The notes beneath the pieces are model-generated. The model ran no database searches and had not been told where the DNA came from. It worked only from the letters and a program-made list of their open reading frames with translations. A stretch of 64,000 nucleotides of DNA from Planobispora longispora (GTDB lineage: Bacteria; Actinomycetota; Actinomycetes; Streptosporangiales; Streptosporangiaceae): assembly GCF_016863135.1 (NCBI RefSeq), contig NZ_BOOH01000069.1, forward strand, positions 1-64,000, given 5' to 3'. The stretch's first letter is position 1. Every line of letters starts with the position of its first letter. A program made the translations under genes and the position numbers. Positions 32,534-41,473 of the stretch are shown here, one piece after another.

Positions 32534-33958
32534 TCAGACGTCGTAGTAGAGCTCGAACTCGTGCGGGTGCGGGCGCAGCCGGATCGGGTCGACCTCGTTC
32601 TCGCGCTTGTAGGAGATCCAGGTCTCGATCAGGTCGGTCGTGAAGACGCCGCCCTCCAGCAGGTAGTCGTGGTCGGCCTCCAGCGCGGCCAGCACCTCCG
32701 GCAGCGAGCCGGGCACCTGCGGGATGTTGCGGGCCTCCTCCGGGGGGAGCTCGTAGAGGTCCTTGTCGACCGGCTCGACCGGCTCGATCTTGTTTCGGAT
32801 GCCGTCGATGCCGGCCATGAGCATGGCCGAGAAGGCGAAGTACGGGTTGCAGGACGGGTCCGGCACGCGGAACTCGATGCGCTTGGCCTTCGGGTTGGAG
32901 CCCGTGATCGGGATGCGGATGCAGGCCGAGCGGTTGCGCTGGGAGTAGACCAGGTTGACCGGGGCCTCGTAGCCGGGGACCAGGCGGTGGTAGGAGTTGA
33001 CCGTCGGGTTGGTGAAGGCCAGCAGCGACGGGGCGTGCTTGAGCAGGCCGCCGATGTAGTAGCGGGCGGTGTCGGACAGGCCCGCGTAGCCGACCTCGTC
33101 GTAGAAGAGCGGCTCGCCGTCCTTCCACAACGACTGGTGGCAGTGCATGCCGGAGCCGTTGTCACCGAAGATCGGCTTGGGCATGAAGGTGACCGTGTGG
33201 CCGTACTCCAGGGCCGTGCTCTTGATGATGTACTTGTACAGCATCAGGTTGTCGGCGGTCTTCAGCAGCGTGCCGAACTTGAAGTCGATCTCGGCCTGGC
33301 CGGCGGTGCCGACCTCGTGGTGCTGCATCTCGACCTCGATGCCCGCCTCGATGAGCCGGCGGACCATCTCCGAGCGCAGGTCGGTGAAGTGGTCCATCGG
33401 CGGCACCGGGAAGTAGCCGCCCTTGAAGCGCGGCTTGTAGCCGAGGTTGCCGCCCTCCTGGGCCTTGCCGGTGTTCCAGGCGCCCTCGATGGAGTCGATG
33501 TGGTAGAAGCTCTCGTGCGCGCTGGTCTGGAACCGTACGTCGTCGAAGATGTAGAACTCGGCCTCGGGGCCGAAGTAGACGGTGTCGGCGATGCCGGTGC
33601 CCCGCAGGTACTCCTCGGCCTTGCGGGCGACGTTGCGCGGGTCGCGGGTGTAGGCCTCACCGGTCAGCGGGTCGTGCACGAAGAAGTTGATGTTGAGCGT
33701 CTTGTGGTCCCGGAAGGTGTCCAGCACCGCCGTGGACGGGTCGGGCAGCAGCAGCATGTCCGACTCGTGGATGGCCTGGAACCCGCGGATCGAAGAGCCG
33801 TCGAACATGAGACCGTCGGTGAAGACGTTGGAGCCGAAGTTCTCCGCGGGGAAGGTGAAGTGGTGCGTCGTCCCCGGCAGGTCGGTGAACCTGACATCGA
33901 CGAACTGTACGCCTTCGTCCTTGATGAACTTCAGGACGCCGTCGGCGGAGTTGAACAC
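32534..33958 (-). CDS. glnA: Glutamine synthetase type I (adenylylated type)
   Basis: 474 residues from GTG 33958, with GGGAGG six bases upstream. It makes glutamine from glutamate, ammonia and ATP as a dodecamer in the cytosol. Signatures: [17 protein letters not shown] (52-68), [11 protein letters not shown] (130-140), [19 protein letters not shown] (213-231), [20 protein letters not shown] (258-277), NRSACIRIP (342-350). Tyr402 in [13 protein letters not shown] matches the GlnE adenylylation site. A GlnR operator is present upstream at 34009-34046 and a hairpin terminator follows, so it is a single-gene unit under nitrogen control. This is the main nitrogen-assimilating enzyme; GlnA2 at 8350-9711 is a separate relative. 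Confidence 0.98.
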   Translation of the reverse strand: MFNSADGVLKFIKDEGVQFVDVRFTDLPGTTHHFTFPAENFGSNVFTDGLMFDGSSIRGFQAIHESDMLLLPDPSTAVLDTFRDHKTLNINFFVHDPLTGEAYTRDPRNVARKAEEYLRGTGIADTVYFGPEAEFYIFDDVRFQTSAHESFYHIDSIEGAWNTGKAQEGGNLGYKPRFKGGYFPVPPMDHFTDLRSEMVRRLIEAGIEVEMQHHEVGTAGQAEIDFKFGTLLKTADNLMLYKYIIKSTALEYGHTVTFMPKPIFGDNGSGMHCHQSLWKDGEPLFYDEVGYAGLSDTARYYIGGLLKHAPSLLAFTNPTVNSYHRLVPGYEAPVNLVYSQRNRSACIRIPITGSNPKAKRIEFRVPDPSCNPYFAFSAMLMAGIDGIRNKIEPVEPVDKDLYELPPEEARNIPQVPGSLPEVLAALEADHDYLLEGGVFTTDLIETWISYKRENEVDPIRLRPHPHEFELYYDV

Positions 33959-34008
33959 GCGAACCTCCCAAGGGGCACGGGCTAACGGACCGACCGTAGG
34001 CCCGCGCC

Positions 34009-34046
34009 GTTACCGCCCCGTGTCTCGTTTGTTTCACTCGTGTTAA
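34009..34046 (-). promoter_or_regulatory. GlnR operator of glnA (four half-sites)
   Basis: Read on the minus strand the order is TTAAC, six bases, GAAAC, six bases, GACAC, six bases, GTAAC, ending 51 bases before the glnA start codon. This is the actinobacterial GlnR arrangement of alternating gTnAC and GaAAC boxes with six-base spacers. A TA-rich -10 candidate lies closer to the gene. It predicts induction under nitrogen limitation. Confidence 0.8.
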
Positions 34047-34115
34047 GGGACGCCGCCCTACGCTAGCCGTAAAACCCGGAGCACCCTGCGGAAAAACTCG
34101 TATTTTGCCCGGTTT

Positions 34116-35132
34116 TCACGTTCCGGTCGTGAGGCGGCAGCCCTCCTGCCTGGTCTCGTCCTCCAGGTCGTACGGGTCGACCGGGGCGCCGGTCGCCTTG
34201 GCCACCTCCCGGTCCGCGGGGGAGTCCTCGTAGGAGGGGTGCACGAAGCCGTCGCCGACGTCGCATCTGGCGCCCGCGGTGCCCTCGCTGTTCCAGTTGC
34301 GGACCCAGATCACCAGCTCGCCGTTCTCGCGGTGGACCTCGATCTCGCCCACGTTGTGCGCGACGACGCGCATGGCGGTGTGCGGCTGGCCGGGCCGCTG
34401 CACGGCGTAGACGAACAGGTAGTTCACCTTGATCCGGACTCCGGTGCGCCCGCGGCTCTTGAACGGGGAGAGCTTCGTCCGCCCGTGGACCTTGATCACG
34501 TCGGTGACGGGCTCGGCGGTCTCAGGGGCGAAGGAGGTCAGCCAGTACCGGGTGTTGAAGCCGTCTTCCCGTGGCTTCCTGCGGTCGAGGTTCTTCAGGA
34601 ACCACTCGCGTATCTGGGGGTGGAGGAGCCGGCTGAAGGGTTTGTGCCCGGCCTCGAACAGGACGCGGCGGTCGAGGTTGGAGGCCTTGAGGAGCTCCCT
34701 GGTGCGCTTCAGCGCGGTGGCGACGTCCTTCTCGCTCAGCCCTCCCGTCGCCTTGGCCTCCGGCATCGCCAGGCCTTCGACTCCCTCCGGGTAGTCGATC
34801 GCCGGAGACCCCTCGAACGGCGACACCTTCACCGGAGTCGTCTCCTCGGGGACCGGTCCCGGGACCGGAGCGGGCCGGGAGCCCTTCTCGAGGCGCTCGG
34901 AGAGGGCGGTGACCACTCCCTCCAGCAGGTCGGGCCGGTAGGCGATCACTCCTCCGGCCGCCGCGACCGCGACCGCCGTCACCAGCGCGGTGAGCCGCCA
35001 CCTCCGGCGACGCCTGTTCCGCGGATGCGCCGCCCATTCCCGCCGGGCGGCTCTGGCCATCCGCTCCCGCTCCTCCGCGTCGATCTGCGAGGTGAGCTCT
35101 TTGAAGCGTCTGTCGATGTCGTGCTCTGACAC
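34116..35132 (-). CDS. Single-pass membrane protein with extracytoplasmic domain, unknown function
   Basis: 338 residues from GTG 35132, with GGAG about ten bases upstream. A charged N-terminal cytoplasmic part (1-45, Arg-rich) leads into one helix (about 46-65, LTALVTAVAVAAAGGVIAY). The outside part contains a Pro-rich segment, then a domain with DRRVLFEAGHKPFSRLLHP and a strand-rich half (FKSRGRTGVRIKVNYLFVY, ELVIWVRNW) with two Cys near the end. The same neighbour is found beside the RDD-family gene in Streptomyces; function is unknown to me. It is divergent from that gene. Confidence 0.75.
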   Translation of the reverse strand: MSEHDIDRRFKELTSQIDAEERERMARAARREWAAHPRNRRRRRWRLTALVTAVAVAAAGGVIAYRPDLLEGVVTALSERLEKGSRPAPVPGPVPEETTPVKVSPFEGSPAIDYPEGVEGLAMPEAKATGGLSEKDVATALKRTRELLKASNLDRRVLFEAGHKPFSRLLHPQIREWFLKNLDRRKPREDGFNTRYWLTSFAPETAEPVTDVIKVHGRTKLSPFKSRGRTGVRIKVNYLFVYAVQRPGQPHTAMRVVAHNVGEIEVHRENGELVIWVRNWNSEGTAGARCDVGDGFVHPSYEDSPADREVAKATGAPVDPYDLEDETRQEGCRLTTGT

Positions 35133-35258
35133 GGGGAAGTGCTCCGGGCGAAGGTGATGATGTGAGTGTTGATGCACATGATGGTGGATTTTCGCCTCAT
35201 TTCGATAACCGGCTCGGCTGGATTCGGGGGCGGCCTCCCGGGCGGATACCGTTGGGTC
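35133..35258. promoter_or_regulatory. Divergent gap with leaderless promoter for the RDD gene
   Basis: TACCGT at 35247-35252 sits six bases before the ATG of the RDD gene (35259), matching the leaderless pattern seen elsewhere here. The left side holds the ribosome site of the membrane-protein gene. Confidence 0.5.
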
Positions 35259-35720
35259 ATGAGCAGCAAGCAGCCCCGTTGGACGCAGACCTGGCTCGGC
35301 GGCGTCAGGTCGGCCGGCGTCGACCTGGGTCACCCCGGGGAGCGGCTCGGGCTGCCCGAGAAGGGCAGCGGCGCGGTGGCCGGGTTCGGCCGCAGGATCG
35401 CCGCCCTGCTGATCGACTGGGCGATCTGCACCTGGGCCATCGTCCAGGGCTTCCTCCGGATCAACCCCGCCGAGCAGGGCTGGGTCCCGCTCGTGGTCTT
35501 CGGCGTGGTGAACATCCTGCTGGTGGGCACCATGGGCATGACCTTCGGCATGCGCCTGCTCGGCATCCGGGTCGCCGCCCTCGACGGCGGCAACCCGCGC
35601 CTCCTGCCGGTCGTGGTGCGCAGCCTGCTGCTGTGCATGGCCGTGCCCGCGCTCATCTGGGACCGCGACCAGCGCGGCCTGCACGACCGGGCGGGGAACA
35701 CCGTGGTCGTGCGCATGTGA
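35259..35720 (+). CDS. RDD-family membrane protein
   Basis: 153 residues from ATG 35259. The RDD domain is plain: GFGRRIAALLIDWAI (42-56, with the Arg and Asp that name the family), GMTFGMRLLGIRV (about 92-104) and DRDQRGLHDRAGNTVVV (135-151). About four hydrophobic helices. The N-terminal 35 residues are polar and cytoplasmic. Longer in-frame starts upstream would add unlikely sequence. Function of the family is unclear; some members are transporters. In Streptomyces the same protein sits between glnA and lipA, as here. Confidence 0.88.
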   Translation: MSSKQPRWTQTWLGGVRSAGVDLGHPGERLGLPEKGSGAVAGFGRRIAALLIDWAICTWAIVQGFLRINPAEQGWVPLVVFGVVNILLVGTMGMTFGMRLLGIRVAALDGGNPRLLPVVVRSLLLCMAVPALIWDRDQRGLHDRAGNTVVVRM

Positions 35721-35808
35721 CGTGGCGCGCATGTGACACGCGCGCACGTGATCAGGTGGCGCGGACGGCCCGGCGCGGGGGCGGGCCCGGAGGAACGGGC
35801 CCGGGCGC

Positions 35809-35923
35809 GGTCAGGCGGGTTTCACGCCGGAGGTCACGCGGGTTTCACGCCGGAGGTCACGCGGGCTTCATGCCGAAGGTCAGGCGGGCTTCATGCCGAA
35901 GGTCAGGCGGGCTTCATGCGGCC
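35809..35923. repeat. Five tandem 23-base repeats spanning the methyltransferase stop codon
   Basis: Units begin at 35809, 35832, 35855, 35878 and 35901, each about 23 bases with core GCGGG(C/T)TTCA(T/C)GC. The last unit contains the stop codon (35914-35916), and a diverged sixth copy lies inside the gene. On the minus strand each copy spells (A/G)TGAARCCCGC, that is the codons for Lys-Pro-Ala near the protein end. Confidence 0.85.
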
Positions 35924-36747
35924 GATCGGGCGGGCTTCACGCAGGTGAAGATCGCGGTGCCGGGCAGGTGGCGTCCCCGCAGCGGGCTCCAGCCGCCCCA
36001 CACCCGATCGTGGCCGTCGGGCCACTCGGGCTCGGTCAGCGCGGTCAGCGCCAGTCCCGAGGCCACGACGTGCCCGATCCAGTCGGCCATCGTGCGGTGG
36101 TGCTCGACGTAGCTCGGCTGTCCGTCGGGACCGAACTCCACGTACGGCGCGCGGTCGAAGTAGGACCGGTCGGAGGTGAGCCCGTGGGGACCGGGGTCGT
36201 CGGGGAAGGCCCAGCGGATCGGGTGGCTGACGGAGAAGACGAACCTGCCGCCGGGGCGCAGCACCCGCCGGGTCTCGGCGAACACGGCCGCCGGGTCGGC
36301 CACGAACGGCAGTGCGCCGTACGCCGAACAGGCCAGGTCGAACGATTCGTCGGCGAAGGGCAGCGCCTCGGCGTCGGCCTGGACGACCGGGAGCTCCGCG
36401 CCGCCGGAGCCGTCCCCGGCCGCGCCGCCGGAATCGATCCGGCGCGAGTGCTGGAGCTGGCGGAAGGACAGGTCGAAGGCGGCGACCCGGGCGCCCTGCC
36501 CGGCCAGCCACCGCCCGCACTGTCCCGCGCCGCAGCCGATCTCCAGGACGTCCCGGCCCGCGACGTCGCCCAGCAGACGGGCGTCGGCCTCGTCCAGCCC
36601 CTCGGGGCACCAGACGAAGCCCGCGTCGCGCAGGAACGCGCCGTGCTCCGCCTGGTACTCGTCGGCCGCGCCGTCCCACCAGGAACGGTTCGCCCGGGAG
36701 GTGGTGGGGGCGCCGACCCGCTGCCGGCCGACCCCGTCCGGGGACAT
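35914..36747 (-). CDS. SAM-dependent methyltransferase (class I)
   Basis: 277 residues. Motif I VLEIGCGAGQCGR (67-79), then the acidic strand-2 end FDLS (90-93), D124 in QADAEALPFADESFDL, and RRVLRPGGRFVFSV (159-172). This is the UbiE/Methyltransf_11 layout. The start ATG overlaps the stop of the DUF4191 gene by one base (TGATG), so translation is coupled. Substrate is unknown; the C-terminal part (DRVWGGWSPLRGRHLPGTAI) is an actinobacterial type of methyltransferase tail. The 3' end is inside tandem repeats. Confidence 0.87.
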   Translation of the reverse strand: MSPDGVGRQRVGAPTTSRANRSWWDGAADEYQAEHGAFLRDAGFVWCPEGLDEADARLLGDVAGRDVLEIGCGAGQCGRWLAGQGARVAAFDLSFRQLQHSRRIDSGGAAGDGSGGAELPVVQADAEALPFADESFDLACSAYGALPFVADPAAVFAETRRVLRPGGRFVFSVSHPIRWAFPDDPGPHGLTSDRSYFDRAPYVEFGPDGQPSYVEHHRTMADWIGHVVASGLALTALTEPEWPDGHDRVWGGWSPLRGRHLPGTAIFTCVKPARSAA

Positions 36748-37424
36748 CAGCGCATCTTCGGGCGGGGCATCTTCGCCCCGCGCGGCAGCGGGCCCTTGGG
36801 CACCGGCAGCGTCTGGGGAAGCGCCTTGAGGCGGTTGTTGACCTCGTAGACCGCGGGCTTCTTCAGGTTGCGGGGCAGCTTCATCAGGTGCCGCTGCAGC
36901 TTGCCGATCGGGATCTGCCCCTCGCCGTCACCGGCCTGGACGTCGTAGACCGGCACGTCGAGCGCGATCCGCTGGACCCGCTTCTTCTCGGCGACGAGCA
37001 TCTTCTGCACGCGGCTGCCCGGCCCCTCGGAGACCAGGACGATGCCCGGGTAGCCGACGACGCGGTGCACGATGTCCTGGTCGCGGTTGACCGCGACGGC
37101 CGGGGTGACCTCCCAGTTGCCGCGCATGCCCTGCAGGACTGCGGCGGCGGCGCCGGGCTGGCCCTGCAGCATGGAGTACTGGGCCTTCTGGGCGAGCTGG
37201 CCGAAGACGACCAGGCCGACGGTCAGGGCCACCATGACGCCGAGGACGTACAGCGGCCACCAGCCCGTGACCAGGCCGAGAACGATGAACAACACCAGCG
37301 TGCCGAACGCCGAAGCGTAGACGATCGGCATCCCCTTGGGGTTCGCCTGCTTGATGATCTGCGCGATCATGCGCAGCTGCTTCATGCGCCCCATGCGCGC
37401 CGGGTCTTCGGGCTTTTTCGCCAT
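36747..37424 (-). CDS. DUF4191 family membrane protein
   Basis: 225 residues from ATG 37424; an upstream in-frame start at 37445 is less likely because TATCCT lies six bases before 37424 (leaderless pattern). Two hydrophobic helices (about 33-52 and 58-77) face a cytoplasmic C-terminal half with YPGIVLVSEGPGSRVQKML and a basic tail ending in PRPKMR. This DUF4191 protein always sits near lipA in actinobacteria; function is unknown. It is the first gene of a two-gene unit with the methyltransferase. Confidence 0.88.
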   Translation of the reverse strand: MAKKPEDPARMGRMKQLRMIAQIIKQANPKGMPIVYASAFGTLVLFIVLGLVTGWWPLYVLGVMVALTVGLVVFGQLAQKAQYSMLQGQPGAAAAVLQGMRGNWEVTPAVAVNRDQDIVHRVVGYPGIVLVSEGPGSRVQKMLVAEKKRVQRIALDVPVYDVQAGDGEGQIPIGKLQRHLMKLPRNLKKPAVYEVNNRLKALPQTLPVPKGPLPRGAKMPRPKMR

Positions 37425-37664
37425 GTACGAAGGATACAAATCCAAGGGGGGAGAAATGAAAACGTGACCTCGGTCGCGCGTCGTCCCGGGGCGCGGGGAT
37501 GCGGCGGGGCCGTACCCCCGCGGGCGACGCCGGGCCGGTCGAGCCTCCGAAAGGCACGCCGGGCCGGGTGGATGCTCGGAAGCACGCCGGGCCGGGTGAA
37601 CTCCCGGAGGCTCGCCGGGTCAGACGGGTCAGACGGGTCGGACGGGTCGCCGGGGCGCGCCGGG
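37425..37664. other. Gap with degenerate GC-rich repeats
   Basis: 240 bases without a gene. Near 37617-37650 GACGGGTCA-type 10-base units recur three times. Further left, about 30-base imperfect copies contain GCCGGGCCGGGT (37556-37603). The rightmost bases include the end of the GH3 gene region. No terminator hairpin of high quality is seen. Confidence 0.6.
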
Positions 37665-40133
37665 TCAGACGGACACGGTGACGCCGAGGCGGCGGTCGGC
37701 GACGCTGCGGCCCGCCTCGACGACGTAGTCACCCGCGACGGTCTCCCATCCGCGGTCCGTCCAGACCTGGAAGGCGCGCTCGGGCAGGGTGACCGTCGTG
37801 ATCACCGTCTGGCCGGGGTCGGCGTCGACGACGTCGAACCCGGCCAGACGGCGGGCGGGCCGTCCGGCGTCCCGTTCCGCGGGCGAGAGGTAGAACTGCA
37901 CGATCTCGCGTCCCGGCCGCTCGCCGGTGTTGGTCACCGCCACCGTCACCGTCCGGCCCGTCACCGCGATCGTGTCGTAGGACCAGGACGTGTACCCCAG
38001 GCCGTGGCCGAACCAGAAGGCCGGGGTGCGCTCCGCGCGCTCCCAGGCGCGGTAGCCGATGAAGACGCCCTCGTCGTAGGAGACCTCCCCGTCCGCCGGG
38101 GTCACGTCCAGGACGGGCACGTCGGCCTCGCGGACCGGCCACGTGGTGGGCAGGCGCCCGCCCGGCTCGGCGTCGCCGAACAGCACGTCGGCCAGGGCGC
38201 CGCCGGCCTCCTGACCGGGGAACCAGGTCAGCAGGACCGCGGGGACCCGCTCCAGCCACGGCATCTCCACCGGGGACCCGGCGTTGACGACCACGATCGT
38301 GCGGGGGTTCGCCTCGGCGACCCGGGCGATGAGCTCGTCCTGGCGGCCGGGCAGGGCCAGGCTCGTCCGGTCGAAGCCCTCGCTCTCCACCTCCAGGGTG
38401 GTCGAGGCGATCACGACCGCCACGTCGGCGTCCGCCGCGGCCTCGACGGCCTCGGCGATGAGCGCGTCCTCCCCGGGGGAGGGGTCGGCGTGGCCCAGGG
38501 TGAACGCCACGAACGCCATGCCGCCGAACGCCCCGGCGGGGTGGCGCACGCTCAGCTCCACCGGCGCGCCCTCGGTCAGGGCGGTCGTGATCCGCCGCTC
38601 CGGCGGGGACAGGAACGCCGCGGCGGGGTCGTCGCCCTCGGGGGTGACGACCTCGTCGAAGACCGTCGCGCCGTCGATCGTCATGGTGAACGCGCCGACG
38701 CCCGCGACCGAGAACTCGTGGACGCCGCCCGCGCCCGGGGTGTAGCGGGTGCGGAGCTCCACGGCGGCCAGGCGCCCGGCGTCCACGTCGGCGGGCAGGC
38801 TGCCGACCCAGCGCGCCTCGGTGGTGGCCAGCGGGTGCTCGGCCAGGATCTCGCCCTCGGCGTCCAGGAACAGGGCGCGGACCCGGCCGGTCAGCGGCGC
38901 GAGCCGTACCCGGGGGTCGGTGCCGAGCGCGTAGCGGATCTCGACGCCGTCGCGGGCGCTCAGGCCCTCCAGCGGGGAGACGATCCGGTCGGGGAACACC
39001 TGGGCGCTGCCGCCGCCCATGATCCTCGCCTCGGCGGCGGCGGAGCCGATGAGGGCCAGGCTCCGGACGCCTTCGAACGGCAGCAGGCCGCCCTCGTTGC
39101 GGAGCAGGGTGAAGGACCGGGCGGCGATCTCCCGGGCGAGGGCCACCCCGTCGATCTCCGTACGGCCGGGGCCGGAGGCGTCCGCCGTACCGGAACCGGG
39201 GGAGGCGCCGGAGCCGGCGGTGAGGTCGGCGGCGGAGTCACCGGAGAAATCGGCGGAGTCGGCGGCGGGAGAGGCGTCGAGCGGCTTCAGGGCGCCGACG
39301 CGCTGAGCCAGACGGAGGACCCGGCGGACCTGGTCGTCGACGATCTCCTCGGAGACGCGGCCCTCGCGGACGGCGGCCTCCAGCTTCGTTCCCCAAGGGC
39401 CGGACGGGCCGGGCATGGCGACGTCGAGGCCGCCCTCGGCGGTCGCCTCGGTGGACCGGGCGGCGGTCCAGTCGGAGACGACGAAGCCGTCGAAGCCCCA
39501 CTCGCCCTTCAGCAGGTCGCGCTGGAGGGGGCGGTGCTCGGTCATCGTGGTTCCGTTGACCGAGTTGTAGGCGGCCATGACGCCCCACGCCCCGGCCTGG
39601 ACCACCCGCTCGAACGGCGCCAGGTAGACCTCGCGGAGGGCCTTGTCCGAGACCTTCACGTTCACCGTGAACCGGTCGGTCTCGAAGTCGTTGGCCACGA
39701 AGTGCTTGGGCGTGGTGCCCACGCCGCCCTCCTGCACGCCCTCGACGTAGGCCGCGCCGATCTCGCCGGTCAGGTACGGGTCCTCGGAGAAGCACTCGAA
39801 GTGGCGGCCGCCGAGCGGGCTGCGGTGCAGGTTGACGGTCGGGGCCAGCAGCACGTGGACGCCCTTGCGGCGAGCCTCCTGCGCGAGGAGCCGCCCGGCC
39901 CGGCGGACCAGCTCCGCGTCCCAGGTCGCGGCGAGCGCAGTGGGGCTGGGGAGGGCGATCGAGGGGTCCGCCGAGGTCCACTGCTCGCCCCGGACACCGA
40001 TCGGCCCGTCGCTCATCACCAGCCGTTCGAGCCCGATCTCCGGTACGGCGGGCAGGGCCCACATGTCGGCGCCGGTCAGCAGGCGCACCTTGGTGCTCAG
40101 GTCGAGCTTCTTGATCAGTTCTTCGATGTCCAC
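37665..40133 (-). CDS. Glycoside hydrolase family 3 beta-glucosidase with PA14-like insert
   Basis: 822 residues from GTG 40133; a TTG at 40151 would add six. The GH3 barrel (residues 1-290) has SDGPIGVR, KHFVANDFETDR and the nucleophile Asp221 in GFVVSDWTAARST. A Ser/Ala/Gly/Asp linker (about 290-315) joins the second GH3 domain. A PA14-like beta insert is likely around 400-530, and a fibronectin-III-like end has GYTSWSYDTIAVTG. No signal peptide is seen, so it is probably cytosolic and works on imported beta-glucosides. The upstream gap is AT-rich (TCATATCGTTATATTC near 40178-40195), a promoter or operator region. Neighbouring genes are unrelated. Confidence 0.92.
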   Translation of the reverse strand: MDIEELIKKLDLSTKVRLLTGADMWALPAVPEIGLERLVMSDGPIGVRGEQWTSADPSIALPSPTALAATWDAELVRRAGRLLAQEARRKGVHVLLAPTVNLHRSPLGGRHFECFSEDPYLTGEIGAAYVEGVQEGGVGTTPKHFVANDFETDRFTVNVKVSDKALREVYLAPFERVVQAGAWGVMAAYNSVNGTTMTEHRPLQRDLLKGEWGFDGFVVSDWTAARSTEATAEGGLDVAMPGPSGPWGTKLEAAVREGRVSEEIVDDQVRRVLRLAQRVGALKPLDASPAADSADFSGDSAADLTAGSGASPGSGTADASGPGRTEIDGVALAREIAARSFTLLRNEGGLLPFEGVRSLALIGSAAAEARIMGGGSAQVFPDRIVSPLEGLSARDGVEIRYALGTDPRVRLAPLTGRVRALFLDAEGEILAEHPLATTEARWVGSLPADVDAGRLAAVELRTRYTPGAGGVHEFSVAGVGAFTMTIDGATVFDEVVTPEGDDPAAAFLSPPERRITTALTEGAPVELSVRHPAGAFGGMAFVAFTLGHADPSPGEDALIAEAVEAAADADVAVVIASTTLEVESEGFDRTSLALPGRQDELIARVAEANPRTIVVVNAGSPVEMPWLERVPAVLLTWFPGQEAGGALADVLFGDAEPGGRLPTTWPVREADVPVLDVTPADGEVSYDEGVFIGYRAWERAERTPAFWFGHGLGYTSWSYDTIAVTGRTVTVAVTNTGERPGREIVQFYLSPAERDAGRPARRLAGFDVVDADPGQTVITTVTLPERAFQVWTDRGWETVAGDYVVEAGRSVADRRLGVTVSV

Positions 40134-40238
40134 CCCGTCAGTCTCACCCAAGAAACCGAGTGGTCAGTAGGTCTAGTAATCATATCGTTATATTCAGATG
40201 AGAATTCGAGAGCGGGCGCGGTATGCCGGAAACGCGAA

Positions 40239-40265
40239 AGGCCCCGCGCACGCGGCGCGGGGCCT
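40239..40265 (-). terminator. Perfect 11-bp hairpin downstream of lipA
   Basis: AGGCCCCGCGC (40239-40249), loop ACGCG, and the exact complement (40255-40265). It lies about 120 bases after the lipA stop and before the GH3 promoter region. Confidence 0.75.
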
Positions 40266-40386
40266 GAGTCTGAGGAGCGTGAAGGCCGCCGCGGGTGGCG
40301 CGGGGCCTGGAGCGGGGGAGTGTGAAGGTCCCGCGGTGGCGGGGCCTGGGGTCGGCGCCTCGCCGAAGCGGGACCCGGCGGGGCGG

Positions 40387-41316
40387 TCAGGCGTGCTGAC
40401 GGGCCTCGATGGCCTGCTTGTAGAGGCGGCCGGCCCGGTAGGAGGAGCGGACCAGCGGGCCGGACATGACCCCGGCGAATCCGATGGCCTCCGCCTCCTT
40501 CTGGAACTGCACGAACTCCTCCGGCTTCACCCAGCGCTCCACCGGGTGGTGCCGGGGGGTGGGCCGGAGGTACTGCGTGACGGTCAGCAGGTCGCACCCG
40601 GCCTCGTGCAGGTCGCGCATGGCCGCGACGACCTCCTCGGGCTCCTCGCCCATGCCCAGGATCAGGTTGGACTTGGTCACCATCCCCGCCCGGCGAGCCT
40701 TGGTGATCACTTCCAGGGAGCGCTCGTAGCGGAAGGCGGGGCGGATCCGCTTGAAGATCCGCGGCACGGTCTCGACGTTGTGCGCGAACACCTCGGGCCG
40801 GGCGGAGAAGACCTCCTCCAGCTGGGCCTGGTCGCCGTTGAAGTCGGGGACCAGCAGCTCGACCCCGCAGCCCGGGAGCAGCGCGTGGATCTGCCGGGCG
40901 GTCTCGGCGTACAGCCAGGCGCCGCCGTCGGGCAGGTCGTCGCGGGCGACGCCGGTCACGGTGGCGTAGTTGAGGCCCATCTGGCGGACCGACTCGGCCA
41001 CGCGGCGCGGCTCGTCTGTGTCGTACTCCTTGGGCTTGCCGGTGTCGATCTGGCAGAAGTCGCAGCGCCGGGTGCACTGGTCACCGCCGATGAGGAAGGT
41101 CGCCTCGCGGTCCTCCCAGCACTCGGAGATGTTGGGGCATCCGGCTTCCTGGCAGACGGTGTGCAGCCCCTCGCGCTTGACCAGCGCCCGCAGCTCGGTG
41201 TGGTTGGGGCCGGTCCGGAACCGGGTCTTGATCCACTCGGGCTTCTTCTCGATGGGGGTCTCGGCGTTGCGGACCTCCAGGCGCAGGAGCTTGCGGCCGT
41301 CCGGGGACACGGTCAT
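40387..41316 (-). CDS. lipA: Lipoyl synthase (radical SAM)
   Basis: 309 residues from ATG 41316 with GGAGGAGG directly upstream. It inserts two sulfurs into octanoyl groups bound to E2 proteins. Auxiliary cluster cysteines C55, C60, C66 ([12 protein letters not shown]), radical-SAM cysteines C81, C85, C88 (CTRRCDFC), and the terminal Arg-Ser-Ser serine motif near 290 (VRSSYRAG) are all present. Its substrate would be SucB at 44143-45627. lipB lies upstream on the same strand; a 23-codon reading frame between them overlaps the lipA start (41313-41384). Confidence 0.97.
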   Translation of the reverse strand: MTVSPDGRKLLRLEVRNAETPIEKKPEWIKTRFRTGPNHTELRALVKREGLHTVCQEAGCPNISECWEDREATFLIGGDQCTRRCDFCQIDTGKPKEYDTDEPRRVAESVRQMGLNYATVTGVARDDLPDGGAWLYAETARQIHALLPGCGVELLVPDFNGDQAQLEEVFSARPEVFAHNVETVPRIFKRIRPAFRYERSLEVITKARRAGMVTKSNLILGMGEEPEEVVAAMRDLHEAGCDLLTVTQYLRPTPRHHPVERWVKPEEFVQFQKEAEAIGFAGVMSGPLVRSSYRAGRLYKQAIEARQHA

Positions 41317-41384
41317 GCCTCCTCCTTCACCGGTCGCGCGACCAGAGTGCTGTGCTGATTGCTTCGCTCGCTGCGCTCGCTCAC
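41313..41384 (-). CDS. Possible 23-residue leader reading frame of lipA
   Basis: GTG 41384 opens a frame [18 protein letters not shown] then VKEEA; its stop overlaps the lipA ATG by four bases (ATGA). TAGGGT (41391-41396) lies six bases upstream, the leaderless spacing. The frame includes the strong ribosome site of lipA. It may couple lipA translation to promoter-proximal ribosomes. The first part, encoded by GAGCGAGCGCAGCGAGCGA-like DNA, is a common motif in actinobacterial gaps, so it may instead be repeat-derived noise. Confidence 0.4.
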   Translation of the reverse strand: MSERSERSNQHSTLVARPVKEEA

Positions 41385-41473
41385 GGTATTACCCTACGCT
41401 CTGCGGAACCTGGGCCGACCAGGGGGTCACCCGGTTATCCTACGTCTCCGCCGGGTGCGGCGCGGCCCTTGAG

